From positions 248,001-312,000 of the forward strand of contig NZ_JBHEBG010000002.1 of assembly GCF_046557915.1 (NCBI RefSeq): 64,000 nt of DNA, in the 5' to 3' direction. Positions within the stretch are counted from its first letter, which is position 1, and the number at the start of each line of letters is the position of its first letter. Shown here in pieces: positions 7,997-17,259 of the stretch. The DNA is from JBHEBG01 sp046557915. Its GTDB lineage: Bacteria > Bacteroidota > Bacteroidia > Flavobacteriales > Flavobacteriaceae. The translations under genes and the position numbers were made by a program. The notes below the pieces were generated by a model, which ran no database searches, was not told the origin of the DNA, and saw only the letters and a list, made by a program, of their open reading frames with translations.

Positions 7997-10324
7997 TTGG
8001 AGAACTATTTAAATGAACTGAATGATGCCCAGAAAGCGCCTGTACTCCATAAGGAAGGACCCTTAATGGTAATTGCCGGTGCCGGATCGGGAAAGACCAG
8101 GGTGCTTACCTATAGAATTGCCTATTTAATGGACCAGGGTGTGGATGCATTTAATATTCTGGCATTGACTTTCACCAATAAGGCCGCCCGTGAAATGAAA
8201 AAACGGATAGCGGATATTGTAGGGAGTTCCGAGGCCAAAAACCTCTGGATGGGTACCTTTCATTCGGTTTTTGCGAAATTATTGCGGTTCGATGGTGATA
8301 AATTGGGATACCCTAGCAATTTTACCATTTACGATACCCAAGATTCGCAACGCCTAATTGCATCCATTATCAAAGAGATGGGGTTAGACAAGGATATCTA
8401 TAAATACAAACAGATACAAAATAGGATATCGTCCTACAAAAATAGTCTGATCACAGTTAAGGCCTATTTTAACGACCCGGATTTGGTAGAGGCGGACGCC
8501 ATGGCAAAGCGACCAAGGACAGGAGAGATTTACCAAAACTATGTAGACCGCTGTTTTAAGGCCGGGGCAATGGATTTTGATGACCTTTTGCTGAGGACCA
8601 ATGAATTACTGACACGTTTCCCAGAGGTACTTATGAAATACCAGAATAGGTTCCGATATATTTTGGTAGATGAGTATCAGGATACCAACCACTCGCAATA
8701 CCTAATTGTAAAAGCCCTATCCGATCGCTATCAAAATATCTGTGTTGTTGGGGACGATGCCCAGAGTATCTATTCGTTCCGAGGGGCCAATATTAGCAAC
8801 ATTTTAAATTTTCAACGAGATTACGACAATGTGGCGGTATATAGGTTGGAACAGAATTACCGGTCTACCAAGAATATTGTAAACGCCGCCAATTCCATTA
8901 TTGCCAAGAACAAAAACCAATTGGAAAAAGTTGTGTGGACCGCAAACGACGAGGGCGCCGCTATAAAAATACATAGAAGTATTACCGATGCCGAGGAAGG
9001 AAGGTTTGTTGCCGCTTCTATCTTTGATAACAAGATGCAGCATCAAATGCCCAATGGTATGTTTGCAGTGCTATACAGGACCAATTCGCAGTCAAGGGCC
9101 ATAGAAGATGCATTAAGAAAGAAAGATATTGCGTATCGGATTTATGGGGGACTCTCTTTTTACCAGCGGAAGGAAATCAAGGATGTACTTTCGTATTTGA
9201 GGCTGGTGGTAAACCCAAAGGATGAGGAAGCCCTAAAGCGGATCATCAATTTTCCAACAAGGGGTATAGGACAGACTACGGTGGATAAAATGGTGGTAGC
9301 GGCTAACCATTATGGCCGCTCTATCTTTGAGGTCTTGGAAAATCTGGATAAAATCGATTTAAAAATCAATGCCGGCACAAAGAGAAAACTACAAGACTTT
9401 GTAACCATGATCAAAAGTTTTCAGATCATGAACGAAGGTACCGATGCCTTTACTTTAGCGGAGCATGTAGCCCGAAAAACCGGAATTTTACTAGAGTTTA
9501 AAAAAGACGGTACTCCGGAAGGTATTGGCCGTATGGAAAATATTGAAGAGTTGCTCAACGGGATCAAAGACTTCGTGGAAGGCCAAAAAGAGCTTGCGGA
9601 TGCCACGGGGAATATCTCCGAGTTTTTAGAAGACGTTGCCCTTGCAACGGACTTGGACAAGGACACCGGTGATGATGATCGTGTGGCCCTAATGACCATA
9701 CACCTGGCAAAAGGCCTAGAGTTTCCTTATGTTTATATAGTTGGTATGGAAGAAGACCTTTTTCCATCGGCAATGAGTATGAATACACGGAGCGAATTGG
9801 AAGAGGAGCGTAGGTTATTCTATGTGGCCCTCACCCGGGCAGAAAAACAGGCCTACCTCACCTATACACAAAACAGGTACCGCTGGGGAAAACTGATCGA
9901 TGCGGAACCTAGCCGGTTTTTGGAAGAAATAGATGAACAATATGTGGAAGACCTTACTCCGATGCAAAAGAATTATCAGTATAAACCTTTAATAGATACT
10001 GATATTTTTGGTGAGGTGGACAAGAGCAGTCTAAGACAGCAAAAACCTACTAACGGTACACCGCCAGCAAGCATTAAACCTAACGACAGACAACTTCGTA
10101 AGTTACGGAAACTAAAACCCGAACTGGCCAAACCCATAGGAAACACCAAGGTAATAGATGCCAATTTGGTAGCAGGGGCCTTAGTAAGCCATACGCGTTT
10201 TGGAAAGGGTAAAATACTGAAGGTGGAAGGTGTGGGAAATGATAAGAAGGCCGAAATAGAGTTCGAAGGTGGCAATGTGAAAAAGCTGTTGTTACGTTTT
10301 GCCAAATTAGAGGTCATTTCTTAA
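7997..10324 (+). CDS. UvrD/PcrA-type superfamily 1 DNA helicase
   Basis: A 775-residue ATP-dependent 3'-5' DNA helicase for nucleotide excision and mismatch repair. Motif I is GAGSGKT (residues 28-34), motif Ia is TFTNKAAREM, Walker B is in LVDEYQDTN, motif III is GDDAQSIYSFRGA, motif IV is LEQNYRS, and motifs V and VI are present (MTIHLAKGLEF, VALTRAEK). The C-terminus, VSHTRFGKGKILKVEG, matches the small Tudor-like domain by which PcrA/UvrD contacts RNA polymerase. I choose TTG at 7997: an in-frame TAA lies at 7982 and no in-frame ATG lies between it and the conserved LNDAQ start. The gene diverges from the DsrE gene and precedes the Sua5-like gene. Confidence 0.96.
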   Translation: MENYLNELNDAQKAPVLHKEGPLMVIAGAGSGKTRVLTYRIAYLMDQGVDAFNILALTFTNKAAREMKKRIADIVGSSEAKNLWMGTFHSVFAKLLRFDGDKLGYPSNFTIYDTQDSQRLIASIIKEMGLDKDIYKYKQIQNRISSYKNSLITVKAYFNDPDLVEADAMAKRPRTGEIYQNYVDRCFKAGAMDFDDLLLRTNELLTRFPEVLMKYQNRFRYILVDEYQDTNHSQYLIVKALSDRYQNICVVGDDAQSIYSFRGANISNILNFQRDYDNVAVYRLEQNYRSTKNIVNAANSIIAKNKNQLEKVVWTANDEGAAIKIHRSITDAEEGRFVAASIFDNKMQHQMPNGMFAVLYRTNSQSRAIEDALRKKDIAYRIYGGLSFYQRKEIKDVLSYLRLVVNPKDEEALKRIINFPTRGIGQTTVDKMVVAANHYGRSIFEVLENLDKIDLKINAGTKRKLQDFVTMIKSFQIMNEGTDAFTLAEHVARKTGILLEFKKDGTPEGIGRMENIEELLNGIKDFVEGQKELADATGNISEFLEDVALATDLDKDTGDDDRVALMTIHLAKGLEFPYVYIVGMEEDLFPSAMSMNTRSELEEERRLFYVALTRAEKQAYLTYTQNRYRWGKLIDAEPSRFLEEIDEQYVEDLTPMQKNYQYKPLIDTDIFGEVDKSSLRQQKPTNGTPPASIKPNDRQLRKLRKLKPELAKPIGNTKVIDANLVAGALVSHTRFGKGKILKVEGVGNDKKAEIEFEGGNVKKLLLRFAKLEVIS

Positions 10325-10387
10325 ATACTTAGGGGAAAGACCCGCATTTTTTTAAATTTTAAGAGAACATTCCTTAATTTGTTATTA

Positions 10388-11008
10388 ATGGCAGTACTAA
10401 TAAAATTGTTTGAAGAAAATCCCAATCCACGAGAAATAAAGAAAGTGGTAGATGTCCTTAGAAAAGGAGGGTTGGTGATATACCCTACGGACACCGTATA
10501 CGGTTTGGGCTGTGATATTACCAAGTCCAAGGCCTTGGAGAAAATTGCAAGGATAAAAGGTGTAAAATTGGAAAAGGCAAATTGGTCTTTTATCTGTGCC
10601 GATCTAAGCAACCTCTCCGATTATGTACGCCAAATAGATACCACTACTTTTAAAATACTAAAGCGGGCATTGCCGGGTCCTTATACTTTTATCCTTCCCG
10701 GTAACAATAGGCTTCCCCGCGATTTTAAAAAGAAAAAGACCGTTGGTATCCGTGTACCGGATAATGCCATTGCCAAAGCACTTGTAGAAGCGTTGGGCAA
10801 TCCTATTGTTTCTACTTCCATAAGGGACGAAGATGAGCTGCTAGAGTATACTACGGATCCTGAATTGATTTTAGAAAAATGGAACGATCTGGTAGATGTG
10901 GTAATCGATGGAGGATATGGTGGTAATATGGCGTCTACGGTTGTAGATCTATCCGGGGAAGAACCCATAGTGTTAAGGGAAGGAAAGGGTACTACGGATA
11001 TTTTTTAA
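10388..11008 (+). CDS. L-threonylcarbamoyladenylate synthase (Sua5/YciO/YrdC family)
   Basis: A protein of about 206 residues with the YrdC fold. It shows the signature IYPTDTVYGLG near residue 36, the LPGPYTFILP segment and the IVSTSIRDED segment typical of the family. The enzyme makes threonylcarbamoyl-AMP from Thr, bicarbonate and ATP, the first step of the tRNA t6A37 modification; YciO-type relatives lack proven function, so the exact subgroup is open. I prefer the ATG at 10388 to the TTG three codons upstream. The gene lies 63 bases after the helicase gene on the same strand and converges with the metalloprotease gene, leaving 13 bases between stops. Confidence 0.9.
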   Translation: MAVLIKLFEENPNPREIKKVVDVLRKGGLVIYPTDTVYGLGCDITKSKALEKIARIKGVKLEKANWSFICADLSNLSDYVRQIDTTTFKILKRALPGPYTFILPGNNRLPRDFKKKKTVGIRVPDNAIAKALVEALGNPIVSTSIRDEDELLEYTTDPELILEKWNDLVDVVIDGGYGGNMASTVVDLSGEEPIVLREGKGTTDIF

Positions 11009-11021
11009 GCAAACTAAATGT

Positions 11022-13589
11022 TTACTTGTTTCCATCAGCTTTAATGGAAAGATCGGGATTATTGGGTACGGGAAAATTATCTAAATTTTTAACGTCTCCA
11101 ATCACCGCTGCTATTTCGCGTTGTAAATATTGCAAATGTGCTTTGGTTAGCCTATCCGTTATTACAGGAATGGTGCCACTTATTTTTCCTTGTAGATCTA
11201 TTAACTCGTTAAGGGCAAGGGATCTAACATCGGTATTGGAGGTGTAATCCTCTGAGAGTTTTGCCAATATTCCGGCTACCATGCCATTGGCCTCGCTAGG
11301 TTTGTAGAGGGTTATTAAATTGGAAACGTATGCTTTTTGTAGTTTCCTACGATAGGCGTCGGTTTTATAGAAGACCCCTAGATCTCCCCAAACCAGTGCA
11401 TTTAAATCATCAAAATACTCGTCGGGTCCATATGGGTTAGATTCTTCATAGCGTTCCGCTATAAAGGTCATTCTACTTAACCTACTTCCACCTAAAAGGT
11501 TCATAACCACACTTTCCATAGTACGGACCACTCCCTCTTTTGATTGCGGGGATTGAATTTTGTTGAGGATGGCATTGGTCATTAACCACTTTGGACTATT
11601 AAAAATATGGTTGTCCAGAAAAACCAGGGCATCTTTTTGTACTTGTTTGGGCACCGGTCTATATACTTCGCCAGGTTCTCCTACGGTCTTAGGTGTTACA
11701 TAGATACCTCCAATATTCTTTGCCACATGAAAGAGGTAATTATCGTATTGTTTCACCACATCCTTATACAACTGGTCTAAGTTACCGTAGCCATCGCTCT
11801 TTTTTTCTTTGGCCCACTCGGTTAAATGGGGAACAATGCGCTGTAAGTTTATAATGCCATAGGCGCTGGCCAGCATTGCATTATCACCAAGGTCTTCTTT
11901 CTGCGACCGTGGGTCAAAATTGCGACCTTCACCACCAAACCACAATCTTGGATTTTCCTTTACCTGAGTTACAATCCAATTATCCATGAACTCTTTTTCC
12001 TCTTCTAGGCTTAGATTCCCGGGTATGTGAGAATACCCCCATTGAATGGCCCATTCATCATAGTCCCCAATTCTTGGCATAAGATCTTCTGCGGCTACCT
12101 TATCTTCAGGTTGCGCTACATAATTAAATCGGGCATAGTCCATAATAGAGCTGGTATGGCCGTTTTGTTTTAACCAAGCGGCGTCACGTAATTTTTCTAC
12201 CGGGGTAGCATAACTGGCCCCCATATTGTGGCGTAGCCCCAGAGTATGTCCTACTTCATGGGCGCATACAAAGCGTATAAGTTCGCCCATAAGGGCATCA
12301 TCGAACTTCATTTTTTGAGCTCTTTTGTCTACCGCACTTGCCTGTATCATATACCAATTATGGAGCAGACTCATTAGGTTATGGTACCATCCAATATGAC
12401 TTTCTAAAATTTCACCACTTCTAGGATCGGTTATGTTAGGGCCGTAAGCGTTTTTGGCTGGGGAGGCAAAATAGCGCAGTACGGAAAACCTGGCGTCTTC
12501 CAGGCTCATGTCGGTATTGTTCTCTGGCCACTCCTCTCCTCGAATAGCGTTTTTAAAACCCGCCTTTTCAAAAGCTTTTTGCCAATCGTTTATACCTTGT
12601 ATTAAAAAAGGTCTCCATTTTTTCGGTGTTGCCGGGTCTATATAGAATACTATGGGTTTTAAAGGTGTTACCAATTCACCATTTTTCCATTTCTCCTCAT
12701 CTTCCGATCTGGGTTCTAATCGCCATCGATGAATATAAACGTCATTATCAACTTGTTGCTGATCATCCCCATACTTAAGATAAGAACTTGCAAAGTAACC
12801 CACACGAGGATCGTGATAACGCTTTTTCATTGGTACTTTTGGAAGTAAAACAAAAGAATTGTTGATCTCCATGGTGACCACCCCCGATAGCACTGCCGCT
12901 GGTAAGGCTTTTTTGTCCTTGCCCTGGGAAGATTTGGCTTTGTAGGTCTTAACACTCCTTATTTCAGTGTTCATTGGAAACGACTTTATCCTTTTGATGT
13001 ACGATTTGTCCTTTTCCAAAGAAGTCAGTTTATAGACTCCTTTTTGAGCATTGTTTAAAGTTAACAGATTGTTCTCACTATTGATGAAATCTGTAACGTC
13101 TATAAGGTGCGACCCAGTTTCCAAATTACTTGCCTTAATATCAAATGCCTCTAATATGGGTGTAATGCTCGAATTATTGACCGCTTTGGCAATGGCATCT
13201 TCCTCATTGGCGGCGCTTACTTGTGTAGCTATTCTTAAAAATATATTGTTCGATGGCCCCTTTTCCAAAATGATGGTCTTTTCACCGATTTCTTCACCAC
13301 CATAATTACCTGCACCGGCAGGAGTTTTTATAAATCGGGTTACCACCAGGATTTCCCTATTCAAAATACTATCGTGGATGTCAAAGTAGTATTTATCGGC
13401 CACCTGATGAACAGTAAAAAGGCCTTTTTGGGTAACCGCATCATCATTTATAATATTGGCATACGCCTTGGCCTTGGTTTTAACCGAGGTAGTTTTAGCA
13501 ATATTTTTGTTCGATTTATTGGCCGAGCTCAGCGTAGAACAGGAGTTTGCCACAAGCAAAACAAATAGGAATCCCAAAAATAGTCTCAT
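11022..13589 (-). CDS. Zinc-dependent metalloprotease lipoprotein (DUF5117/DUF4953 type)
   Basis: An 855-residue lipoprotein: the leader ends in a lipobox VANSC with Cys at residue 17. The central part carries a metzincin-like zinc motif HEVGHTLGLRHNMG near residue 442, followed by SIMDYARFNY, which resembles a Met-turn. Flanking regions match the large Bacteroidota/Gammaproteobacteria zinc-protease family annotated with DUF5117 and DUF4953. It probably works at the cell surface or in the periplasm; substrates are unknown. The gene is apparently monocistronic: it converges with the Sua5-like gene and lies downstream of the OmpA terminator at 13787-13818. No exact TAnnTTTG box was found upstream, only a near match. 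Confidence 0.92.
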   Translation of the reverse strand: MRLFLGFLFVLLVANSCSTLSSANKSNKNIAKTTSVKTKAKAYANIINDDAVTQKGLFTVHQVADKYYFDIHDSILNREILVVTRFIKTPAGAGNYGGEEIGEKTIILEKGPSNNIFLRIATQVSAANEEDAIAKAVNNSSITPILEAFDIKASNLETGSHLIDVTDFINSENNLLTLNNAQKGVYKLTSLEKDKSYIKRIKSFPMNTEIRSVKTYKAKSSQGKDKKALPAAVLSGVVTMEINNSFVLLPKVPMKKRYHDPRVGYFASSYLKYGDDQQQVDNDVYIHRWRLEPRSEDEEKWKNGELVTPLKPIVFYIDPATPKKWRPFLIQGINDWQKAFEKAGFKNAIRGEEWPENNTDMSLEDARFSVLRYFASPAKNAYGPNITDPRSGEILESHIGWYHNLMSLLHNWYMIQASAVDKRAQKMKFDDALMGELIRFVCAHEVGHTLGLRHNMGASYATPVEKLRDAAWLKQNGHTSSIMDYARFNYVAQPEDKVAAEDLMPRIGDYDEWAIQWGYSHIPGNLSLEEEKEFMDNWIVTQVKENPRLWFGGEGRNFDPRSQKEDLGDNAMLASAYGIINLQRIVPHLTEWAKEKKSDGYGNLDQLYKDVVKQYDNYLFHVAKNIGGIYVTPKTVGEPGEVYRPVPKQVQKDALVFLDNHIFNSPKWLMTNAILNKIQSPQSKEGVVRTMESVVMNLLGGSRLSRMTFIAERYEESNPYGPDEYFDDLNALVWGDLGVFYKTDAYRRKLQKAYVSNLITLYKPSEANGMVAGILAKLSEDYTSNTDVRSLALNELIDLQGKISGTIPVITDRLTKAHLQYLQREIAAVIGDVKNLDNFPVPNNPDLSIKADGNK

Positions 13590-13840
13590 AATTTTGAAAC
13601 GAATTATAGATGAAAATCGTATGGGAGGTTTGGCTTTGGGCTTTTACTGCAACCCTATTGGATTACCGTTAAAACTTAGGTGCAATTTAATCAAATTCAA
13701 TTGTTAATGGAAACAAGGAACATTTCTTTTAACATTTTTTGCACTTTGGGTTGACCCAATTTGGTGCATGAAACTGAATTGATGGTAAAAAAAAGACCAC
13801 GGTTTAAAACCGTGGTCTCTATATATGTAACCGTGTATTG
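13590..13840. other. Intergenic region between metalloprotease and OmpA genes
   Basis: This 251-base gap holds the leader and presumed promoter of the metalloprotease gene (nearest -7-like box on the minus strand is TAAGTTTT, one base off consensus, near 13672-13679) and the strong hairpin terminator of the OmpA gene at 13787-13818. I see no credible short gene in it. Confidence 0.5.
13787..13818 (-). terminator. Intrinsic terminator of the OmpA lipoprotein gene
   Basis: A perfect inverted repeat with arms AGACCACGGTTT and AAACCGTGGTCT (13794-13805 and 13807-13818) lies 23 bases past the OmpA stop. Allowing for an AT-rich loop, about ten base pairs form. Eight A residues on the plus strand (13787-13794) give a U-run after the stem on the minus strand, the expected order for termination of the OmpA transcript. 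Confidence 0.88.
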
Positions 13841-14689
13841 CTAGTTTATTGCAGGATCTTTCATTCCTTCTTCGATCATGCTATAGAACTGATCGATCTT
13901 TGGAAGAACAACGATACGGGTTCTTCTATTTTTGGATTTTTCAGTATCAGAAACCGGAACATACTCCGCTCTACCCGCTGCGGTCATACGCTTGGGATCT
14001 ACTCCATAATCATTTTGGAGTATACGTACCACAGCCGTTGCACGTTTTGTACTTAGGTCCCAGTTATCCAAAAGAACACCGCTTCTGTAAGGAACATCAT
14101 CCGTATGCCCTTCTACCATAAATTCGAAATCTGGTTTGTTGTTCACAACCTTGGCCACTTTTCCTAAAACTTCTTTAGCCCTGCTTGTAATGTTGTAACT
14201 TCCACTACTGAACAATAATTTGTCCGAGATAGAAACGAATACCACACCTTTTTCAACACTGATTTCTATGTCTTCATCGTCCAAGTTGCCAAGAACACCT
14301 TTTAAACTCTGAACCAATGATAGGTTAACGGAGTCTCTTCTGGTGATTGCGTTTTGCAACTTTCTAATGGTAAGGTCTTTTTCTTGAAGGCTTTCCAAAG
14401 ATTTTTCCAAATTCTCTGCGCCTTTGGTAGTAAGGGTCGTTAAGTTCCCCATGTTGTTAATCAACTCCTGGTTGTTGGCCTTTAAGAAGGCATTTTGGTC
14501 CTCCAAAGTTTTCAATCTCGAAGACGCAGTGGCCTTCTCGGACAAACAGTCGTTCAACTTAACCGTAGCAGAATTTAATAAATCCTGCGTTTCTTTCTGC
14601 TTTGACTCTAAATCGGCATATTTTTTTTGTGACACACAAGAAGATAACAACAAGGTTACCCCTAAACAGCCTAAGATGATTTTTTTCAT
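13841..14689 (-). CDS. OmpA family lipoprotein (peptidoglycan-associated)
   Basis: A 282-residue lipoprotein whose leader ends in LLSSC (Cys18). A coiled-coil stretch (about residues 25-120) precedes an OmpA/MotB domain with intact peptidoglycan-contact signatures: EGHTDD, the NWDLSTKRA segment and SKNRRTRI. It should be anchored in the outer membrane with the C-terminal domain holding the cell wall. The gene is flanked by its own promoter-like box (14727-14734) and a strong terminator, so it is probably expressed alone and highly. The protein at 3604-4428 is a paralogue that has lost the contact residues. Confidence 0.93.
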   Translation of the reverse strand: MKKIILGCLGVTLLLSSCVSQKKYADLESKQKETQDLLNSATVKLNDCLSEKATASSRLKTLEDQNAFLKANNQELINNMGNLTTLTTKGAENLEKSLESLQEKDLTIRKLQNAITRRDSVNLSLVQSLKGVLGNLDDEDIEISVEKGVVFVSISDKLLFSSGSYNITSRAKEVLGKVAKVVNNKPDFEFMVEGHTDDVPYRSGVLLDNWDLSTKRATAVVRILQNDYGVDPKRMTAAGRAEYVPVSDTEKSKNRRTRIVVLPKIDQFYSMIEEGMKDPAIN

Positions 14690-14726
14690 AATAATGTAAC
14701 TAGAATTAATAGTTTGTGATTCGATT

Positions 14727-14734
14727 TCAAAATT
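14727..14734 (-). promoter_or_regulatory. Putative -7 promoter box for the OmpA lipoprotein gene
   Basis: The minus strand reads TAATTTTG, an exact match to the Bacteroidota -7 consensus TAnnTTTG, 37 bases ahead of the OmpA start codon. A TTG at consensus spacing is not obvious, so the call rests on the -7 box and position. Confidence 0.5.
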
Positions 14735-14768
14735 AGATAAAATGCAAGGTTACGATATTGCAAATTAG

Positions 14769-15770
14769 TTAATCTTTTACTAAAATGTTAAATTTCTTTA
14801 CTTGATGTACGAAATGGGACCATACTATGGACTTTGTTGCATAGTACTTTAGTATAAAATTAGCTTTTTCCCTTTTCTTGTACATACTTCTAAAATGCCT
14901 GTAAAAACTAAGATGCGCTCTTAAAATGGCAATACAATGATTTATTTTGAACTGAAAGATAAAACGTATGGCGGCTACACCATCCAATAAAAGACGAAGC
15001 CAGATAATTACAAAAGCTTTTCTTCTGGGTAGGTTCTTGGTTATGGAGTAAAGCGAATTGCGAAAATTGAGATAGGTCTTTTTTGGATCCATATTACTAA
15101 GGGTAGAGCCCCCTAGGTGATATACCTCGGAAGTACCCACATAATACACCTTATGTCCTTCATTTTTTGCCCTCCAACATAGATCTACTTCTTCTTGGTG
15201 GGCAAAGTAGTCCTCATCAAACCCATTCAAGTGCTTAAAGACATTACTTCGGATAAACATGCATGCACCCGTTGCCCAGAAAATTTCACGGATATCATTA
15301 TACTGGCCCCTGTCTTTTTCCAAGGCCTGAAAAATACGGCCCCTACAGAAAGGATATCCAAGTTGGTCTATAAATCCACCGGCTGCACCCGCGTATTCAA
15401 AATATTCCTTTTGTTTAAGATCTAGGATCTTGGGCTGTATTATGGAAGCTTCCTGGAGTTGGGCAAAAGCTTTTTTAATAGGTACCAACCAGTTTTCCGT
15501 TACTTCCACATCTGAATTAAGAAGGCAATAAATATCGGCATCGATATGCTTAAGGCCGTCATTATATCCTTTGGCGAAGCCACCATTGGTAGTATTTTTT
15601 ATAATCCTTATTGCTGGGTAGTACTTTTCCAAAAAAGTGATGGAACCGTCCGTTGAGGCATTGTCCACTACATAAACATCTTCCTCCGATGAATACTGGG
15701 TAACCGATGGGAGGTATTTTTCGAGCAGTGCTGCTCCGTTCCAATTAAGTATGACTATGGCAATTTTCAA
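14769..15770 (-). CDS. Family 2 glycosyltransferase (rhamnosyltransferase-like)
   Basis: A 333-residue GT-A fold enzyme. The N-terminus IAIVILNWNG, the nucleotide-sugar site VDNASTDGS, the metal-binding region LLNSDVEV and the acceptor/catalytic region with HQEEVDLCWR are all in the expected order. The C-terminal part (from about residue 240) is basic and partly hydrophobic, which suggests association with the inner membrane. Relatives (WbbL-like) transfer rhamnose or other sugars onto lipid-linked or cell-wall glycans; the actual donor is unknown. The gene lies 12 bases downstream of the small HsdR-N-like gene and may be cotranscribed with it. No other polysaccharide genes are nearby. Confidence 0.9.
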   Translation of the reverse strand: MKIAIVILNWNGAALLEKYLPSVTQYSSEEDVYVVDNASTDGSITFLEKYYPAIRIIKNTTNGGFAKGYNDGLKHIDADIYCLLNSDVEVTENWLVPIKKAFAQLQEASIIQPKILDLKQKEYFEYAGAAGGFIDQLGYPFCRGRIFQALEKDRGQYNDIREIFWATGACMFIRSNVFKHLNGFDEDYFAHQEEVDLCWRAKNEGHKVYYVGTSEVYHLGGSTLSNMDPKKTYLNFRNSLYSITKNLPRRKAFVIIWLRLLLDGVAAIRFIFQFKINHCIAILRAHLSFYRHFRSMYKKREKANFILKYYATKSIVWSHFVHQVKKFNILVKD

Positions 15771-15782
15771 AACGGTAGCAAA

Positions 15783-16229
15783 TTAACGGCTAAAATCAGG
15801 AATATGCTCCAAAAACTGATATTTTTCTTGCTCATGGTCAATTTTGCAATAAAAATGATCGAAACCATTGGTCACCATAAGGTAATTGGCCTTTAATTGC
15901 ATATTGTAGTTGGCGATCTGATCAAATGTAGTCTGGGTAATTTTTACTTTAGGCGATTTACATTCCACCAAAATCTCAATGCTACCATCCGTATTATAAA
16001 CTACAACATCATATCTTTTCCGAAGGTTGTTAACTTTTAATTGTTTCTCTACGTTAATATGTCCCAGTGGATATTTTTTATTAACTACCAGATACCGAAC
16101 TACATGCTGACGTACCCATTCCTCGGGTTGTAGCACGACAAATTTTTTGCGTATGGCATCAAAAATGTGGATTTTATTTTCGTTATTTTTGAACCGGAAG
16201 TCATAAGAAGGAAAGTTAAGTGGCTGCAT
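15783..16229 (-). CDS. HsdR N-terminal-like (PD-(D/E)XK nuclease fold) protein
   Basis: A 148-residue stand-alone domain resembling the N-terminus of type I restriction HsdR subunits. The motif run RYDVVVYNTDG followed by ILVECKSPK gives the Asp and the Glu-X-Lys of a PD-(D/E)XK nuclease core. There is no helicase domain and no hsdM or hsdS nearby, so this is not a restriction system. Such short proteins are conserved in Bacteroidota, commonly near replication genes as here: the delta subunit gene of DNA polymerase III diverges from it with only 26 bases between. Its function is unknown; a structure-specific nuclease or an inactive DNA-binding protein are both possible. Confidence 0.82.
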   Translation of the reverse strand: MQPLNFPSYDFRFKNNENKIHIFDAIRKKFVVLQPEEWVRQHVVRYLVVNKKYPLGHINVEKQLKVNNLRKRYDVVVYNTDGSIEILVECKSPKVKITQTTFDQIANYNMQLKANYLMVTNGFDHFYCKIDHEQEKYQFLEHIPDFSR

Positions 16230-16255
16230 AGTACAAATTTGATGATTTTTTTTGG

Positions 16256-17257
16256 ATGGATGAAGTAAAACAGATCGTTGCCAATATCCGTGACGGGAAT
16301 ATAAGTCCTGTTTATTTCCTAATGGGCGACGAGCCCTACTATATAGACAAGATATCGGAATTTATAGAAAACAACGTTCTAGCGGAAGAAGAACGTGGTT
16401 TCAATCAAATGGTCATGTACGGGAAAGAAGTAAGTGTTGATGATATTGTTAGCAATGCCAAACGCTACCCAATGATGGCCGAAAAACAAGTGGTAGTGGT
16501 AAAGGAAGCCCAGCACTTGTCTAGAACTATTGACGCCCTTAGCAGTTATGTGGAGAAACCTTTGGATTCTACCGTGCTGGTGCTGTGCTATAAGTATAAC
16601 AAACTAGATAAACGAAAACGGCTTTATAAGTCCATCCAAAAACATGGGGTGCTTTTTGAAAGTAAAAAACTCTATGAAAATCAGGTTTCTGAATGGATAA
16701 GGAAAGTTTTACATGGGAAAGGGCGTCGTATAGATCCAAAGGCTTGTATGCTGTTGGTAGAGTTTTTGGGTACAGATTTAAGCAAAATCAATAATGAACT
16801 GGAAAAATTACAACTTGTAATTCCAAAAGAAACGGGGATTACGGCCGAAGCTATAGAAGAGAACATTGGAATAAGTAAGGATTATAATAATTTTGAACTA
16901 AAAAAGGCAATTGGGGAACGAAATATTACAAAAGCGACTAGGATCATCACCTATTTTGCTCAAAACCCCAAAGACAATCCTTTGGTGGTGACCGTAACAT
17001 TGCTGCACAATTTCTTCACACAATTACTTAACTATCATGGTCTTAGCGACCATTCTCCCAGAAACGTGGCGAGCGTATTGGGTGTTAGCCCATATTTTGT
17101 GGGGGAATATAAGATTGCGGCAAAAAATTATCCCATGAAAAAGGTAAGCCAGATTATTTCTCACCTACGCGAGTTAGACCTAAAAGGTAAGGGGGTAGGG
17201 GCCACCAATATATCTCATGGAGATCTTCTAAAAGAGCTTTTGGTAAAGATTATCTAA
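16256..17257 (+). CDS. holA: DNA polymerase III subunit delta
   Basis: A 333-residue delta subunit of the clamp loader. It shows the N-terminal phrase PVYFLMGDEPYYID, the VVVVKEAQ stretch, the central KLDKRKRLYK region and a C-terminal helical collar domain (about residues 210-333). It binds the beta sliding clamp and opens it during loading at primer ends. The start ATG at 16256 fits the family's usual N-terminus. The gene is divergent from the HsdR-N-like gene and converges with DoxX, with two bases between stops. Confidence 0.92.
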   Translation: MDEVKQIVANIRDGNISPVYFLMGDEPYYIDKISEFIENNVLAEEERGFNQMVMYGKEVSVDDIVSNAKRYPMMAEKQVVVVKEAQHLSRTIDALSSYVEKPLDSTVLVLCYKYNKLDKRKRLYKSIQKHGVLFESKKLYENQVSEWIRKVLHGKGRRIDPKACMLLVEFLGTDLSKINNELEKLQLVIPKETGITAEAIEENIGISKDYNNFELKKAIGERNITKATRIITYFAQNPKDNPLVVTVTLLHNFFTQLLNYHGLSDHSPRNVASVLGVSPYFVGEYKIAAKNYPMKKVSQIISHLRELDLKGKGVGATNISHGDLLKELLVKII

Positions 17258-17259
17258 AT

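Noticed and set aside
15783..16229. Type I restriction system
   Set aside because: Only the HsdR N-terminal-like domain is present, with no helicase, methylase or specificity gene nearby.
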